The notes: a model not told the origin generated them from the letters alone. A stretch of 64,000 nucleotides of DNA from Hydra vulgaris (GCF_038396675.1 NC_088926.1:4491001-4555000); one strand, 5' to 3'; positions 1-12,713 are shown, counted from the stretch's first letter. Numbers and translations: made by a program.

Positions 1-2020
1 ATTTTCATTTTGTATAAAAACAAGTTTAAAAATGTCTGATGTCATAATGTCATTATAAAAATGTCATTACACTTACACACACACACATAGCGTGAAAAAT
101 AAGAAATCGAAGGCGAGTGGTCAATTTGACTGGCTAACACATGGAATTTGTTTAAAATTACACTTGCACGCACAGATTTTCATTCAATTAAAAAAAAAGT
201 TTGATAATATCCAGTTAATCTAATGTTTAATTTTTCTATTTTTAATATTAAAACAAATTTTATACAATATTAAAAAAATTTAAACTGAATACTTAATACT
301 AAAAAAAAATCGTTTTATGAATGCTATTGAAAGATGAAAGCGTATTTTGTCTCTTTTTATTCGCCTTCATTATAACAGGTTGACGTTTGATGTTTCTATA
401 TATTCAATAACTTTTTTTAACTTTATCAACACTTGTGGGCAAACTTTTTACTATTTAAACTTGATACTTGTAACTAAGAAGAAAACTAATATTACATAAA
501 ACAAGATTTTACTAAACATATATTTTTAAGAATTCTATTATAGAAAATTTTAAATTTACCTATAAATCATTTTTTTACTACATCAGCAGCAAAAACTTAC
601 GAGAAAAAAAATAAACAGATTTAAAGAAAAAAAAATGAGTAAATTTAAAAGAAAAATATTCTCAGTTAAATACAGCAATTATTACATATTTTATTACATA
701 TTTACTATTATAAAAATAATATATTAAATATTTTTGTTAAAACAATATTATATAAGAACTTCAATCATTCATAAAAAAGAGGTTTTTAACCACCAGTAAA
801 ATGAAAGTAGTTTAAATAATTGAAGCAAATATATATATATATATAGTTTACGTCATAAATTCATCAATGAAGCAAATTAAAGAAGCATGTCGCTAGCAAT
901 TAAACTATTTTAAAAGTTTATTCAAAATTTAAATGATTTTATGAAATTTTAGTAAATGCATTTTCCAAACCACATCATGATTATTTGTAAAAGCTTGTTT
1001 TTCAAAACTCTAACTTTTTTTTCAACCGGTCAAACATGACCAGCAAGAATTCATTTTGGGAGGTCAAAAGCAATTTTAGTCATTTCATGCCATGTTATTT
1101 TATGTGCGTTTTGATTGGTTTATTTTTAAAAAAAGTCACGAAGCTCGTTATTTTATTTAGTTTACAAATATTAGGTGATTTTATTATCTAATAGTTTCAA
1201 GATTTAGCTTAATACTATAGGGCAAAAGTTATATAAAAGCTGAAACGTTTCTGCACATTTATTTAAACGACTACGAAGAGATTATGGAAGTAAATGAGTG
1301 AAAACTAACATAAAAAATTTTGATTTTAACATTTTTACTGTTTACAGAAAGATAAAATAAGAGGTTTATACCCATTTATAGAATAATTTAATACTGTAAA
1401 CAGACTTTTTACTTTCAAATAAGAGACATTTGGAATGTAAATACTTAATACATTTGTTTCAGCTGTTTTTATGACACTGCCCCATTGCATTTTATGTATT
1501 TTAGTAGTAGTTTTGTTTTGCTTGATGCTTTAGTTAAAAAAAGATTTATAAAAAAGTAATAAATTATATAAGAAAAGCTTAAATTCTACTTTTTAAAAAT
1601 ATATAACAGTCAAAAATAAGTGGAAAACACAAAAAATTGAAGTTTAAAAATGTAAATTTTTGTTTTTAAGAAATGCAAATCGTTCGGATCTCTCCTTAAT
1701 TACGCTAATAAAATTAAACACGTTTAATAAAATTAAACATGTTTAATAAAATAGCCGATTAAACAGATTTAAACAGAGGAAAGCACAAAATATTAACTGT
1801 AGAATAAAACACATAATAAATAGAATGCATAATTTAAACAATAATTTATTTTTAAAAATGAGTAAATAACTTTTATACACCAGCATAGCTCAATTTTAAA
1901 TGATTTCAAAACGAGAGTAACCATTTTATATTGTTATATTTACAATGTACTGCTGGTGTATACATTGAATAAGGGGGAGAGGTGTGTCTCTTCCCACATT
2001 TTTATCATATATTATTTGAA
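1..2020. other. A+T-rich non-coding stretch
   Basis: No reading frame with protein-like composition and no splice-bounded exon was recognised on either strand. The sequence is rich in A and T runs with one short (TA)n near 829-846. A short direct repeat of a TTTAATAAAATTAAACA-type word lies near 1707-1750. Nothing else can be supported. Confidence 0.5.
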
Positions 2021-2021
2021 A

Positions 2022-2430
2022 CAGGATAGGGATCAAATATGTATTTGTATTTGTTAATAATAGGTTATGTTGTCATATTTGTATTGTATTTTTTTTTTTT
2101 TTAATTTTAATATTTGTATATAATTGAAATGTATTTAATTAATAATTTTTAATTAATAATAAGATAATTTTTTTGCTGTAACTAACGATTTTTTTTCATT
2201 TTTACTACTAAAATAATTTAAAAATTTGCTTTTTAAATGATATTGTTTAAAAACTTATTTTCATTTGGCTATTTAGTATACCATTTTATCAGTACTGTCT
2301 AGAAAAAATATTTGCATTTTTTCTTAACCTAAAAAGCAAATATTTTTATTTGCATTTGTATTTGAGAATCTAAATTAAACATATTTATATTTGATCATAC
2401 GTATTTGATCTCAACTGATCTGATCCTGAT
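2022..2430. mobile_element. Possible short inverted-repeat element (MITE-like)
   Basis: The left end reads CAGGATAGGGATCAAATAT. The right end, read on the other strand, gives CAGGATCAGATC followed by GATCAAATACGTATG. The two ends therefore resemble imperfect terminal inverted repeats around an A+T-rich core without coding capacity. No target-site duplication could be fixed, so the element call is tentative. Confidence 0.3.
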
Positions 2431-3284
2431 ACTAAACTATAAAAAACAATCCTATTTACATCCTGAATCTCTATCCACACTAAATCTGAATCTAAAATCC
2501 TAAGTCAATTTAGGAATCACTCTGTAAAACAATATCTAAAATCTCATTGATCTTTTCATACTTTTTTTTCATAATCACGGATGCTAAACATTTTTTAAAA
2601 CCCTGTATTGCTAGAAAGAAAAATGTTAAAGACATTTTTTTTCTGAACCCACAATTTTATTTATTTCCTAACTCACTCAGAACTATACTTTGCAGAAAAA
2701 ACACAAAGAGTTACTATTGAATTGTTTACATGTACTGTGGTGTGAGTTACTAGGAAACATTCATGATTTTTATCAGAACTGAAAGGGTTAAGTGATTAGA
2801 AACAAGTTGTTATGTTACCACATTGGTCTCTGACAGAGAAAATAGATCAAGTTTAATAGATGACATAGCAGTATTATTGATTATAGCTTCCCATTCTGAG
2901 CTTCCTACAAATGAAGCAGAAGCTTCTTAATCAAGTCAGACAAAAAATGAAATAATGAATTAACAATCAATTAAATAACTTGTGAAAAAATTTCTAAACA
3001 AATAAATAGTTATAAATTATTGAAAATTACTGTAAATATTGAATGTAAATATGCAGAACCCTATAGATAAAATGGAATTGAATTGATTCAAATAAACCAT
3101 AAAGTGATCAAATAAAAATGAACACGAATAAAAATTTGAAAAAACAAAAACTACATAAAAACCTTGGACTTTTTTTCCAAATTTTGATATGTATGAATTC
3201 AAGAGTTCTCGTTTGCGGAGGCTTTTGAAAAAGAAACCATAAAATAGAAAACAATTTTATATACATACATATACATACATACAT

Positions 3285-3395
3285 CAGCCCTTGGAATTAG
3301 GGCCAGCATTGCCTTAACTGCCAGCATTGCCTTAACTGCCAACCTCTAACAGACTAAGGTTGGCAAATTATTGCCAAACTCATTTTTCTAACTCT
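3285..3395 (+). repeat. MITE-family copy with CAGCCCTTGGAATTAGG end
   Basis: Starts with CAGCCCTTGGAATTAGG and contains a tandemly doubled GCCAGCATTGCCTTAACT and a GGTTGGCAAATTATTGCCAA stem. The same terminus and the ...TTGGCAA...TTGCTGACC... core recur at 58384 (plus) and, inverted, at 11519-11731, which makes this a dispersed repeat family. The right edge merges with a CATA microsatellite. Confidence 0.55.
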
Positions 3396-3404
3396 AAGAG
3401 CTGC

Positions 3405-3529
3405 ATACATACATATATAGATACATAGATACATAGATACATAGATACATACATAGATACATACATACATACATACATACATACATACATACATACATAC
3501 ATACATACATACATACATACATACATACA

Positions 3530-3563
<34 letters not shown>

Positions 3564-3575
3564 CATACATATATA
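3405..3575. repeat. (CATA)n microsatellite
   Basis: About 170 bp of CATA tetranucleotides, interspersed with GATA at the left end. Open frames across it encode only periodic Met-Tyr-Val-Cys and are not genes. Confidence 0.97.
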
Positions 3576-4230
3576 AAATTTTTAAAAAGTTAGTTTTTTC
3601 CTATTTTTAATACTTATACAAATTTTTAAAAAGATGTCAAAACCATTAAATTAATTGCGAACGCATTTAAATTAAACATTTTCAAAATAACCTCAAAAAA
3701 CGCAAACTTAATTGACTTGAATCCTTTTTTTTAAAGTATATGTTTGTTTTATTTTCTAACATTTTATGCTGTCCTTATTATTAAATTTTATTTGATTTAT
3801 TATATCATTTTTTATTTAATTTTTGTTATGTTGACTGATTTATTTAGGGACTTGTGCAGCAGAGTGTACATACATCGACTGACTTAAATAAGTAGAACAT
3901 GAAAGGAGGGTACATTAAAGAGCAACATGGTAATAGGAATTGCAGTATTATCATGGTTATTGTGATAATTACAGCAAGAATGTTTAATAAACTACAGCAA
4001 TAATGGGCTTGGTAACACTGCGGTAGGCTTAATAGTAATACACAATTACCATTATGAAGTTATTTCTGCATGGCTTGAAAAATTATGTTACTTTTGCATG
4101 GTTTAAACAAAGAATAGATATGAGTAATATAATTGAAAATATAATTTATAACTTATGAATTAATAAAAAAAATATCCAAGATTTTTGAGTTATTACTTGG
4201 ATGTAGTTTACTGGTTTGTGAAAATTGCTT
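3576..4230. other. Non-coding A+T-rich stretch
   Basis: No coding or structured feature recognised on either strand. Confidence 0.4.
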
Positions 4231-4233
4231 TAT

Positions 4234-4365
4234 TGGGATGGGACAAACCTTATTAAGGAAAATTGATTTATGGGGATGGGGACAAACTAAATGGGGATGG
4301 GACAAACCTGATGGGAATAAGGTAGGGATGGAAAAATTTATATGGGGATGGGGTGAAACAGGGAT
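4234..4365 (+). repeat. G-rich imperfect tandem repeat
   Basis: Five to six irregular repeats of a unit like GGGGATGGGACAAAC, with spacers that vary in length, stand out as a G-rich island in an otherwise A+T-rich area. The plus strand carries many GGG/GGGG runs. It has no stop-free coding signature beyond chance. Confidence 0.7.
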
Positions 4366-4565
4366 GACTTCTGTTCCTGTGTCACTCTCTAGTGCACATA
4401 AATCAAATGACTTAAATAAGTAAAACATGCAAGAAATGCTCATTTTGCTCAAATACATTGACTCTAAATTTACTACTCTACACATTTTAGCTCGGGCAGG
4501 CGAGTCTTTTTATTATTTTTATGTCAACAGGTTATGGAAAAAACTTTTGGACCTCACCAGGGTAT

Positions 4566-4741
<176 letters not shown>

Positions 4742-5274
4742 TAGGTATTTTATATACACATGCACACACAAAAATTGATAAAAGTAAAAACAATTCATAG
4801 CAAAAACTAAAAAAAATATAGTAAACAAAAAACAAAAGTATATAAAAAACATTAAACCTCAGCCATTCCTCTAAAACATCTTTTGTGTTTTTGATGCATA
4901 TGGTTGACTATAGTTTAAAAAAATTTTCTTTTATTAATAATCACATATGAGTTAAAATTTATCTTTCAAAAAACTTACAAAAGTACACGATGAGCCTGGA
5001 TTAATTATATTGAGCAACACATAAGATTGCAGCAAGCAGTGATAATATTTCTGAGGCAAAATATGCACTTTCTTCTGCTTCTAAATTGAATACATAAATC
5101 TAAGGACTGTGAATCATAATCATAAATAGAAAAACTAAATATTAACTTAAATTATCATAAACAAATTAGTTATAAAAAAATAATTTTGTTGCTAAGTTTA
5201 TATGTGTAGAATTGTTAGGGTGTTTGTAAGCATCATGATGGATGCTTTGAATGGTTGAAACTTTAAAGTAATAT
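4742..5274. other. Non-coding A+T-rich stretch
   Basis: No feature recognised on either strand. Confidence 0.4.
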
Positions 5275-5460
5275 AATTTAAATAAATAATATAATAAATA
5301 AGACATATAATATAATGTAATATATACATATAATATAATACATATAATAATAATAATATAATAATAATAATACATATAATAATACATATAATAATAATAA
5401 TATAATACATATAATATAATACATATATAATATATACATATAATATAATAAGACATGTAA
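5275..5460. repeat. Cryptic ATA/TAATA simple sequence
   Basis: Irregular mixture of ATA, TAATA and CATATAAT words, about 180 bp long. Open frames here translate to Tyr/Ile/Leu-rich low complexity and are not genes. Confidence 0.85.
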
Positions 5461-5659
5461 TATAATAAATAAGACATGTGCCAGAAAAAACATGTGCTGA
5501 TATTTTAAAGGACGTTTTTTGAAGTACTGTATTTCGATATTGAATGCTATATCTTATGAAAGTACATATATTAATATTCTTAAATTTCACTCAAGTGTGT
5601 TTATGAAGTTGTGTACGCACGCACTTTGCATTTTACACTCAACAGCAGCTTTTGCATGG

Positions 5660-6445
5660 TCTTTAATTTCTTGGTAGCTTTAATCCATTTAATATTGAAG
5701 TCTTGAACCAAATATTGAAGTCTTGAACCAAAGCTTTTCTTAGACAAGTTTTCTTAGCCCAATATTTTTTAAAAAAACATAGTTTGGGACAACTTGGTGT
5801 ACTGCGATGTTTTTCAACAAAATCAACTTTTTCTTCTTTAAGCCAGTTTAAAGTAGCCCCAGAGTAGTAACATATTGCTAAATTGGGAAAAAATTTTTTG
5901 CATTCCAATGCATTTATACTTGGAACTCAGTTTCTTGGGATTAATTGCTAATTAATATTGGGGTCCTGGAAGAGATTGGAAATATACAGCACAATAAGTT
6001 TTATTATTAATAATCAAACAAGATTTTTTAGGATATAATTTTTTATTGAACAACTTTGAGCGTTAACTTGCAACATTTTCATGTTTTTCTTTATGAGAAG
6101 GAACTTTTTTCTTTTTATAAGATTTATAGCCACAATTTCTCTGTACTCTTTGTATAGTGGAAGCAATTGTCTTAAATTTATTTGCTAAAGTTCAAACAAA
6201 AATCTCTGGGTATATGTCTAAGGCATTATTCACTTTTTAAACAAGATCTCGTCAAACAAAAACTTTTTTTTCGCTTCCTGATTTCCTTTTGATTGTACCA
6301 GTGTCTTTAAACTGTTTCACATCGCTTTGCACTGTTTTCAAAGTAATCTGCAACTCTTTTGAAATTGTTTTTCTTTGATTCACCAGGATTTTCAACAAGA
6401 AAATTCAAAATTTTTTCTTGTTTCCTTTTTTTGATTTGATGTCAT
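5660..6445 (-). pseudogene. Decayed Tc1/mariner-like transposase
   Basis: Reading the minus strand from ~6440 downward, an N-terminal helix-turn-helix-like part begins with MTSNQKKETRK and contains broken frames. Next comes a block with CLIINNKTYCAVYF and LPGPQY, which matches the region around the first catalytic Asp of Tc1 proteins. The C-terminal block contains LNWLKEEKVDFVEKHRSTP and a CPKLCFFKKYWA stretch, corresponding to the usual PQLRPIEKFWA end. Several stops and frameshifts occur, and the middle of the gene is missing. The canonical acidic residue before TY and the final Glu are not visible, so it cannot be active. An 18-bp direct duplication (5693-5728) lies in the C-terminal part. 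Family assignment is by remembered Tc1 motifs. Confidence 0.72.
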
Positions 6446-7887
6446 TTTAATTAAAACTAATTGTTTTGATAGCAGTGTTGTTTAAACTTTGAATAGCATT
6501 AATACAATGATATTTTAAAACAATTAGCTAATGAGTTTTAAAACAATTAAACAAATACCTGAAGTAATGCACGGTTTTTGTAAACACCACATCAGAACAC
6601 ACACAGATTTTTACTGGTACATGTCTTAGTTAATTTTAACAAATATGAAAAATATAATAACTTTTAAAGAATTATAATAAAGTACCTCTCTTGTTGATAA
6701 ACTGTTAATACAAGCAGCTACCTTGACAACATTTGTCACTTCATTATTTAATAAAACTAAATAAAAATTTATTAGTGACATTATTTATCAGTCTAAAGAT
6801 TATTTCATTCAGTGAAAAATAATTTTAGATCAAAATTTATTAACTGAGAAAAACCTTTTTAAACAATTTTTGAATATCTAATGTTCAAAAACTCAAAAAA
6901 AAAACTTGGACTTTTAACAACAACAAAAATGTTAACAAATCATTTTGTTAACAATCCTTGCATGGAAACACTTACACTTGTACATGCCACTTGCAGGTAC
7001 TTGACTTTTATTTATTTATTGAAAATTTATTTTCAATTTTTATTTTTAAGTTAAAACTTATTAATAATTTTTAATATAACTTAACAATAATTATTTTAAT
7101 AATAATTTCAATAAATTTATTATCTTCATTCAAGTAATTTGAAAATTAGTTGTTGAAAATTAGAGTTCATTCAAGTAATTTGAAAATTAGTTGATAAGAT
7201 TTAAGAACACATAGAGCTTTGATTTAATTGATATATAATAAATTTTATGTGTTGGATCAATACTATTATCAACTATCTACATATGTGTATATTTTATAAA
7301 TACAGTTAATTCTTAATAACTCGAACCTCCAAGGGACTAAGGAACCATCTACATAGGATAAAATTATAAAAAACAAGAGTGCATGTTTGTTTCAGCCTTT
7401 TGTTCTCAATTATTATAATAAGATTGTGTTCACTAATAAAGATTGTTTTCTTCATTGTTGACTTCATTAATAAAGCTGGTTAATCTTTTGACCTTTTAAC
7501 TTTGACGGATATCAAATCAAATAAATCAATTCAAGTAACTTCTTAGCATGCAAACATATTAAAACAATGATGACCATTGTTTAATATACAATTAATGAGT
7601 AAAATACATTAAATAAAATGATTTTTTAAAATCATGAATATATTAGTATGTCAGTAGTTCCTAATAGCAAAAACTATAATACATAGGTGGTTGTCTTGTT
7701 AATATTAAAAAATTAAAATCCTTTTAGGTGAGTTTGTGTCATTCTAGGATAGCAAGGAATTGGTTGGTGTTCTTTAGCTATGCTCGTAATACTTTGGTAA
7801 ATAGGGATTTATGAGTTTGATGATATGTTATATTTAAAAAAGTTCTATTATAAAAAATCTATCAAATCTCAAATCTCCATAACTAAC
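6446..7887. other. Mostly non-coding; short direct duplication
   Basis: A tandem-like duplication of ATTCAAGTAATTTGAAAATT occurs at ~7129 and ~7167. On the minus strand a possible acceptor ending CATAG at ~7767 is followed by about twelve open codons and a stop, and could be the last exon of the gene at 7888-8287. That exon is speculative. Nothing else is recognised. Confidence 0.35.
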
Positions 7888-8287
7888 CTCAATTAATACA
7901 TTCAAAGAGACGAGTTTTATTTCTAGACAAAAAAAAAAAAATTAATTAAATCCGATTTAAAGAAATAACCTCAAACTTACTTGGTATAAATCGAACGTCT
8001 TTTAGATATTCTAAAAAAAAAGTATAAGGAAATATTACTTTTACTTTCAAATTAATTGTATTAAATAAATTTCTTTTTTTTAGAAAGGTTACTACCTCCG
8101 ATAAAATTTTCATTGAGAAACCTTTTCCCATCAATAGATACAAGATTGCCATTTTTCAAGCAATATTTACTGTCGCAGAGTTTCTTCAAAATGTTAGGTA
8201 AGTCTTTAACTTCTTTGAAATTTTCTTTAACACAAAGATTGATAGAATGAAACTTCTCTTGGTGTATATACTGGACAGTATCAACTT
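7888..8287 (-). CDS. Three consecutive exons of an unrecognised gene
   Basis: On the minus strand three small exons join without a stop. Exon 8096-8287 follows an acceptor ending TTTTCAG and has 2 nt, then 63 open codons, then 1 nt before a GTAGTA donor. Exon 7981-8010 is 30 nt, follows an acceptor with nine T's and ends at a GTAAGT donor. Exon 7888-7922 is 35 nt, follows a T13-GTCTAG acceptor and ends at GTTAGT. The phases (1, 1, 0) agree across both introns of 85 and 58 bp. The encoded segment is charged, with motifs such as HSINLCVKENFKEVKDL and NGNLVSIDGKRFLNEN, and ends KIKLVSLNVLIE. I do not recognise the family. The exons may belong to the same gene as 11909-12713, but a linking exon is needed because the phases do not join directly. 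A pogo-like element lies between the two blocks. Confidence 0.6.
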
Positions 8288-8657
8288 CTGAAAATATGCA
8301 AGCCGGAATCAGACTAAATACAAAATAATAATTTTATTCTGCTATAAAAAACTTATTCGCTGTAATGTGAATGACAGTAAAATGAATGAAATCAACATGA
8401 ATGACTGCAAGATTAATTACTTTTAATGAACAAATATAACACAAATAAATGCAAGATAAACAAATGCTAGTTTTAATTTAATTCGAATAAATATAACATA
8501 TAAGACTGCAACATAAACAACTGCAACAAAATGCTGCAATATAAATGACTTTTAAGTAAGTTTATGCATACAACTTTATAGTTGTATGCATATAAACACA
8601 AAAAAAGTATGCATGCTAACAAAAATGCACTTACTGTAGAAATAGAGTAAAATAAAT

Positions 8658-11451
8658 GGAGTAAACCGGACACTCTTCACAAAAAGCTAAATAACTTTTT
8701 TAATATTGAAAATTTGTAGGTTTTTTTTCTGGAATATATTTGTTTATTAGAGCAATTCTGCAGTGTAAAAAAAAAATTTTTAATTTCAAGTTTTTCTGGA
8801 AAACAAGATTTTATTTTTTTTAAAAAAGTGTCCGCTTTTTGGAAAATTGTCCCTTAAAGCAAACAGTTCTAAATTATATGAAAAAAACAGATAAATTGAT
8901 AAATTCAATAGTTTTGTTTTTAATGTTAAATATGCTCATAATAATAATACAAACAGAAAAAATAAAAAATAAATAAATAAAAAAGCATGAGCAAGCTTGA
9001 GCTTGAAATAAAAATAAAAAATTTATAAACTAGGTTCTGTAACTTTTCGTGCAAAGAATTCTTTGCCTTTTATATATCTTTTTGGGAAACAAGGTTCACA
9101 AATCCACGAACTACAACTTGATTTTTCTCAAGTTTTCCATAAAACTTGCATCTCTGGCTTTTCATTTTCAAAAAACTTTGGGCGCTTTTTGTACTTTCTT
9201 TTGGCTTTCTTAGCAGAAGTTTCTACTTCTGCTGCTGCAATTTCAAAATATGTTTGTTTTAATAGCTTTGCATCTTCTTCTCTTAACTAGTTTAACCATG
9301 TTCCTTCTGTAAAAGCTTGACCAGCCACTGTTATGACATTTCTGGCTTTTTTTGCAGAATGCTAATAAGCATTTTGGAATTCAAATTGCTTCAAGAGAGC
9401 TCTTTCAAAACTGATTTTTACACGAGTTGCCAATTCTTCTTGAGAAGGTAAATTTAAAGTTGGAACTGAAGTTAGAGTTGCAGGCAGAATTAAGGTTTGT
9501 GTTTGTTGAGCAGTTTGGGGCAAAGAACTTGGACTGTGTGGTGATTTGTAACTGCTGATAGTGTTATTAAAACGTTATTAAAAATTTGACAAATTTGAAA
9601 TTTTGATTTGTCAATGTTGTCTTGATTTAATGGAAAGAGCCCAGTGTTTTCAAAACCAGCAATAATTTGAGTAGAAGTGTAAACTACATTGCTTCTATAA
9701 AACTGTGCTGGTAGACATAGGAAAATTTTTTTGGACAAATTGCTAAAACCACTTTCAGCATAAAACTTTCGTAAAATATCATGCCAAACATCTTTGACAT
9801 GGCAAAATACACCAACATCAAGAGGCTGCAGAATGTGAGATGAATGGGTGGAAATGCAAATTAGTGTTATATTATTTTCTTTACACTTTAAAGCTACACT
9901 TAATGTGTGCGCTGTGGCCATCCAAAAGTAAAATATGCTGACCACCAATTTTTGAATGGGAAGAATAAACATTTCATCCACTGTAAAAATTGATTACTTT
10001 CCATCCAACCAGATGGTGATATTGTGTAAAGTGTGTTTGGTGGGCCTCCTTTAATCCAATCGTCATAGAGTCAATTCTTTGATTTGTAAACAACAAAAGA
10101 TGGTAGAAGGAATCCATCAGCATTATAACACAATTAAGAACAGTGAAGTTTATTTTTTCGTTGTTTCCAGTTAATACTAGTGATCGCTTTGAACCTCTTA
10201 TGATAATTACTTTTGCATTGCCTTTGTTACCATTGAAACCGGTTTCATCACAATTCCACAAATGCACGGCTTTACTCAAATCTATTTTTGCTAAATCAAA
10301 ATGTTTTTTCAAAACATCAAAATAACAGCCAATAATTTCTGGTGTACATGACCCTTCTCTCAAAGATGCTATGTTTGCAGCTGTTCTTTCGCTTAGTTCT
10401 GAGTGCCATTGACTCATAAACCCTTTGTAACATTTGCGACCAGGTGTTCCATTTTTGAACAAACACATTTTAAATTAAGTAGTCTCTCACTAAACTTTGA
10501 ACTTGATCTAATCGTCTACCAAAGCCCCAATCGCTGAGTATCTGAAGGTGAACCAAAGTTAACTCGATAAAAGGGCTCAATTTTGTTGTATTGCAACTAC
10601 CAACTACTAAATTCTTATTTGATTTTTGGTCAGATAACGCTGGTTTTGGTATGCAATAGAATTAAGCTGCGGCTCTTAAGCTCAACTTGCTATTTTCAAT
10701 CTTATCCAATGCGCTTTTTATTGTCTTCTAAGTGTAAGGCTTCTTGTTTTTTGCCATTTTAAGTTTAGTAAATTCAATTCAGTTACAGATTTATAAAGAT
10801 TTTTGAAAATGAAGAAATGATGCACTTTTGTGGGTATTTTGTGTACTTTTGCAACTTAACTTCAACAGTATAAGTGCAAAAATACAAAATTAATTAACAG
10901 GAAAGTGTAAAAGCTTAAAAAACCCTTTTAAAGTTATGAAAAAATTCAATTTGAGTGAAAAAATAATAAACAGATTAACCTATGAAATTTTAATTGATTA
11001 TAGGGGGATTTGTTGTGTTCGGTTTAAGGTGAAAACTAAAGAAAACCTTATTTCCGTTATAACTTTTTAACAGAGTAAGACTTTGAAAATATAAGACTAT
11101 TTTTGGAATTAGTAGAAAATTTTCAACAAAATAGCTTCCTTTGTTTTTAAATTGTCTTTTTAAACCTTTCATGCTAAGAACCTAATTTCAAAAAAAAGTT
11201 TGATTTTTAGGGTTAGATTTGTTTAAGCTTAAATATCTTATTAAAGCAATGATTTTAATAATTTTTTTTTGAAATTTTATAATTTTGCACACACTAAAAA
11301 TTAAAAACTTTTTAAAAACTTGAAAATTTTTTAATTTTAAAAACTAAATATCTTCACTAAAAACAAATATCTTTATTTTTAGTGAAGATATTTAGTTTTT
11401 CTGATGAGTGTCTGCTTCTGCGCATTGTCCAGTTTGTGGTACTTTTACTCC
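8658..11451 (-). mobile_element. pogo-like DNA transposon, about 2.8 kb
   Basis: The left end has GGAGTAAA, then GGACACTC, then AAAAAGCTAAATAACTT. The right end, read on the minus strand, has GGAGTAAA, a ~25-nt insertion, GACACTC and AAAAACTAAATATCTT. These pair as imperfect terminal inverted repeats around the transposase pseudogene. A perfect-looking 25-bp hairpin at 11339-11400 (TAAATATCTTCACTAAAAA and its complement) forms part of the right terminal region. The exact ends and the target duplication are not certain. On the minus strand it would lie in an intron if the flanking exon blocks are one gene. Confidence 0.6.
9000..10757 (-). pseudogene. pogo/Jerky-type DDE transposase, broken
   Basis: Starts at an ATG at 10757 with a basic lead and a CENP-B/Psq-like helix-turn-helix (IKSALDKIENSKLSLRAAA, then FYCIPKPALSD). 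It continues through FKNGTPGRKCYKGFMSQW, and the first catalytic block is HLWNCDETGFNGNKG. The second block, LLLDGHSAH, is intact only in a shifted frame. The third is HILQPLDVGVF. These are the three acidic positions of the DDE_1 family. The C-terminus is Lys-rich, as in relatives. At least two in-frame stops near the N-terminus and frameshifts near 9930-9990 make it a pseudogene. A normal family member is about 450-550 residues, and the span here agrees. Confidence 0.85.
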
Positions 11452-11518
11452 AACTTAGTTAATCTTACTTCTAGCAAAAAAGTCTTAAAAAGCAACGCTC
11501 AGAATTGGAGTCAACAGC

Positions 11519-11731
11519 AATGCCAACCCAATGGCCAATCTAAATATGTCTTCGGTCGGCAATTTTTTGCTGACCTTGTTTCTATGTTGTTATGATGAAA
11601 TGTGTTAAAAATGTTGTGTTAATCTGATGCCAATCAAAAATAGTTTTAATTCCATAATAAGATGGATTAAAAAAAAAACAAAAAAGTCAGCAATGAGTTG
11701 CTGACCTTATTTTTTTCAATTCCAAGGGTTG
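11519..11731 (-). repeat. MITE-family copy (inverted relative to 3285)
   Basis: The right edge read on the minus strand is CAACCCTTGGAATT, followed by AAGGTCAGCAACTCATTGCTGAC. The left part holds GGTCGGCAATTTTTTGCTGACC and GCCAATGGCC-type words. The terminus and the TTGGCAA/TTGCTGACC core match the copies at 3285 and 58384. Confidence 0.55.
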
Positions 11732-11908
11732 ATAGAAACTTAATGCTGAAAACAAATAATTTTAATATAAACAAATTACAGTTAGTTTATATAAAATTTG
11801 ACTTTCCCATAAATGAACACTTAATTTATTAGTGCAAAATGAATGGCTGCAACATACAAAATGAAAATAAAACAAACAATTTAAAATAAAAAATAGAATA
11901 AAACTTAC

Positions 11909-12713
11909 TTTGAACATGTAAGCTTATGCAAAAAATGTGTCAATAAAGAAATTCTCATAGCAACAACACTTTGTAAATTATCAAAAACATGGGAAATAAA
12001 TAAAATATTTTTTTTCTCTTCTTTGTCTTGCTGATCTTCAACTTTAAATAAATCAGATTTGTTAAAAGATGACTTTTTTTCTTTTTTGTCCTGCTGATCT
12101 TCAGTGTCTAATAAGTTAGAATTGTTAAAAGATGTTTTTTCAAAGGAATTAACTAAACCAAGCATTTCTACTTCACGTTTTGTGTTCATAAAATCTTGTT
12201 CATTTTTTTTTAAACAAAAGTGTTTTAGCAATGTTTGCATAACATTTTTTTTGTTTAATGTAACATAAATCATGGTTTTTCTCTCATTCTCTGCTACAGA
12301 CGAAACAAAAAATGGATTCCAATCATTTTGCTATTAGTAATAAAAAGACAAATATATATAATAAATATATTATTATACAAATATAGTAAAAAATATAAAG
12401 TTTCTCTCAAAGTATTTTTCATATTTCTTTTTTTAATGTGTGTGTCTATATGTACAAAAAAATTAATTTATATTTTCATAAGGCTAAATTAAAACTTTTA
12501 TAAAAATATATTAAAACATTTTACCTTTTTAGTTAGCACATCATTCAGTTTTTCAACTTGAAAGCCAATTTCTCCATGTTCTTTGGTTTTCATCAAAAAT
12601 CCACAGAAATCTGTCTTTTTCTTTTCTGTTGTGGGAAATTTTTTTTCTGGAAGTAATAAGACAGTCTCTTCTTGGATATGAGAAATAATGTACCCAAGCT
12701 TCATAAAGTTCAT
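11909..12713 (-). CDS. Two-exon 5' part of an unrecognised gene
   Basis: Exon 1 (12525-12713, minus) starts with an ATG preceded by an in-frame stop and ends AAAAAG before GTAAAA: 63 codons, phase 0. Exon 2 (11909-12330) follows an ACTAATAG acceptor and stays open for 140 codons. It either ends at a TAA at 11905-11907 or splices at the perfect GTAAGT at 11903-11908. A further acceptor (ATGTTGCAG) lies 56-60 bp downstream, followed by an open stretch starting at 11846. Exon 2 opens with QNDWNPFFVSSVAENERKT and contains a tandem duplication of 21 residues (SFNxSxLxxxEDQQDKxEKK twice). The protein is Lys/Asp/Gln-rich in that part and probably soluble. The splice phases and length support a real host gene, but I recognise no family. 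A TATACATACAG acceptor about 30 nt upstream of the start could take a spliced leader. Confidence 0.65.

Noticed and set aside
3017..3202. Minus-strand frame of 61 codons
   Set aside because: Phe/Ser/Tyr-rich composition expected from A+T-rich DNA, without splice context or motif.
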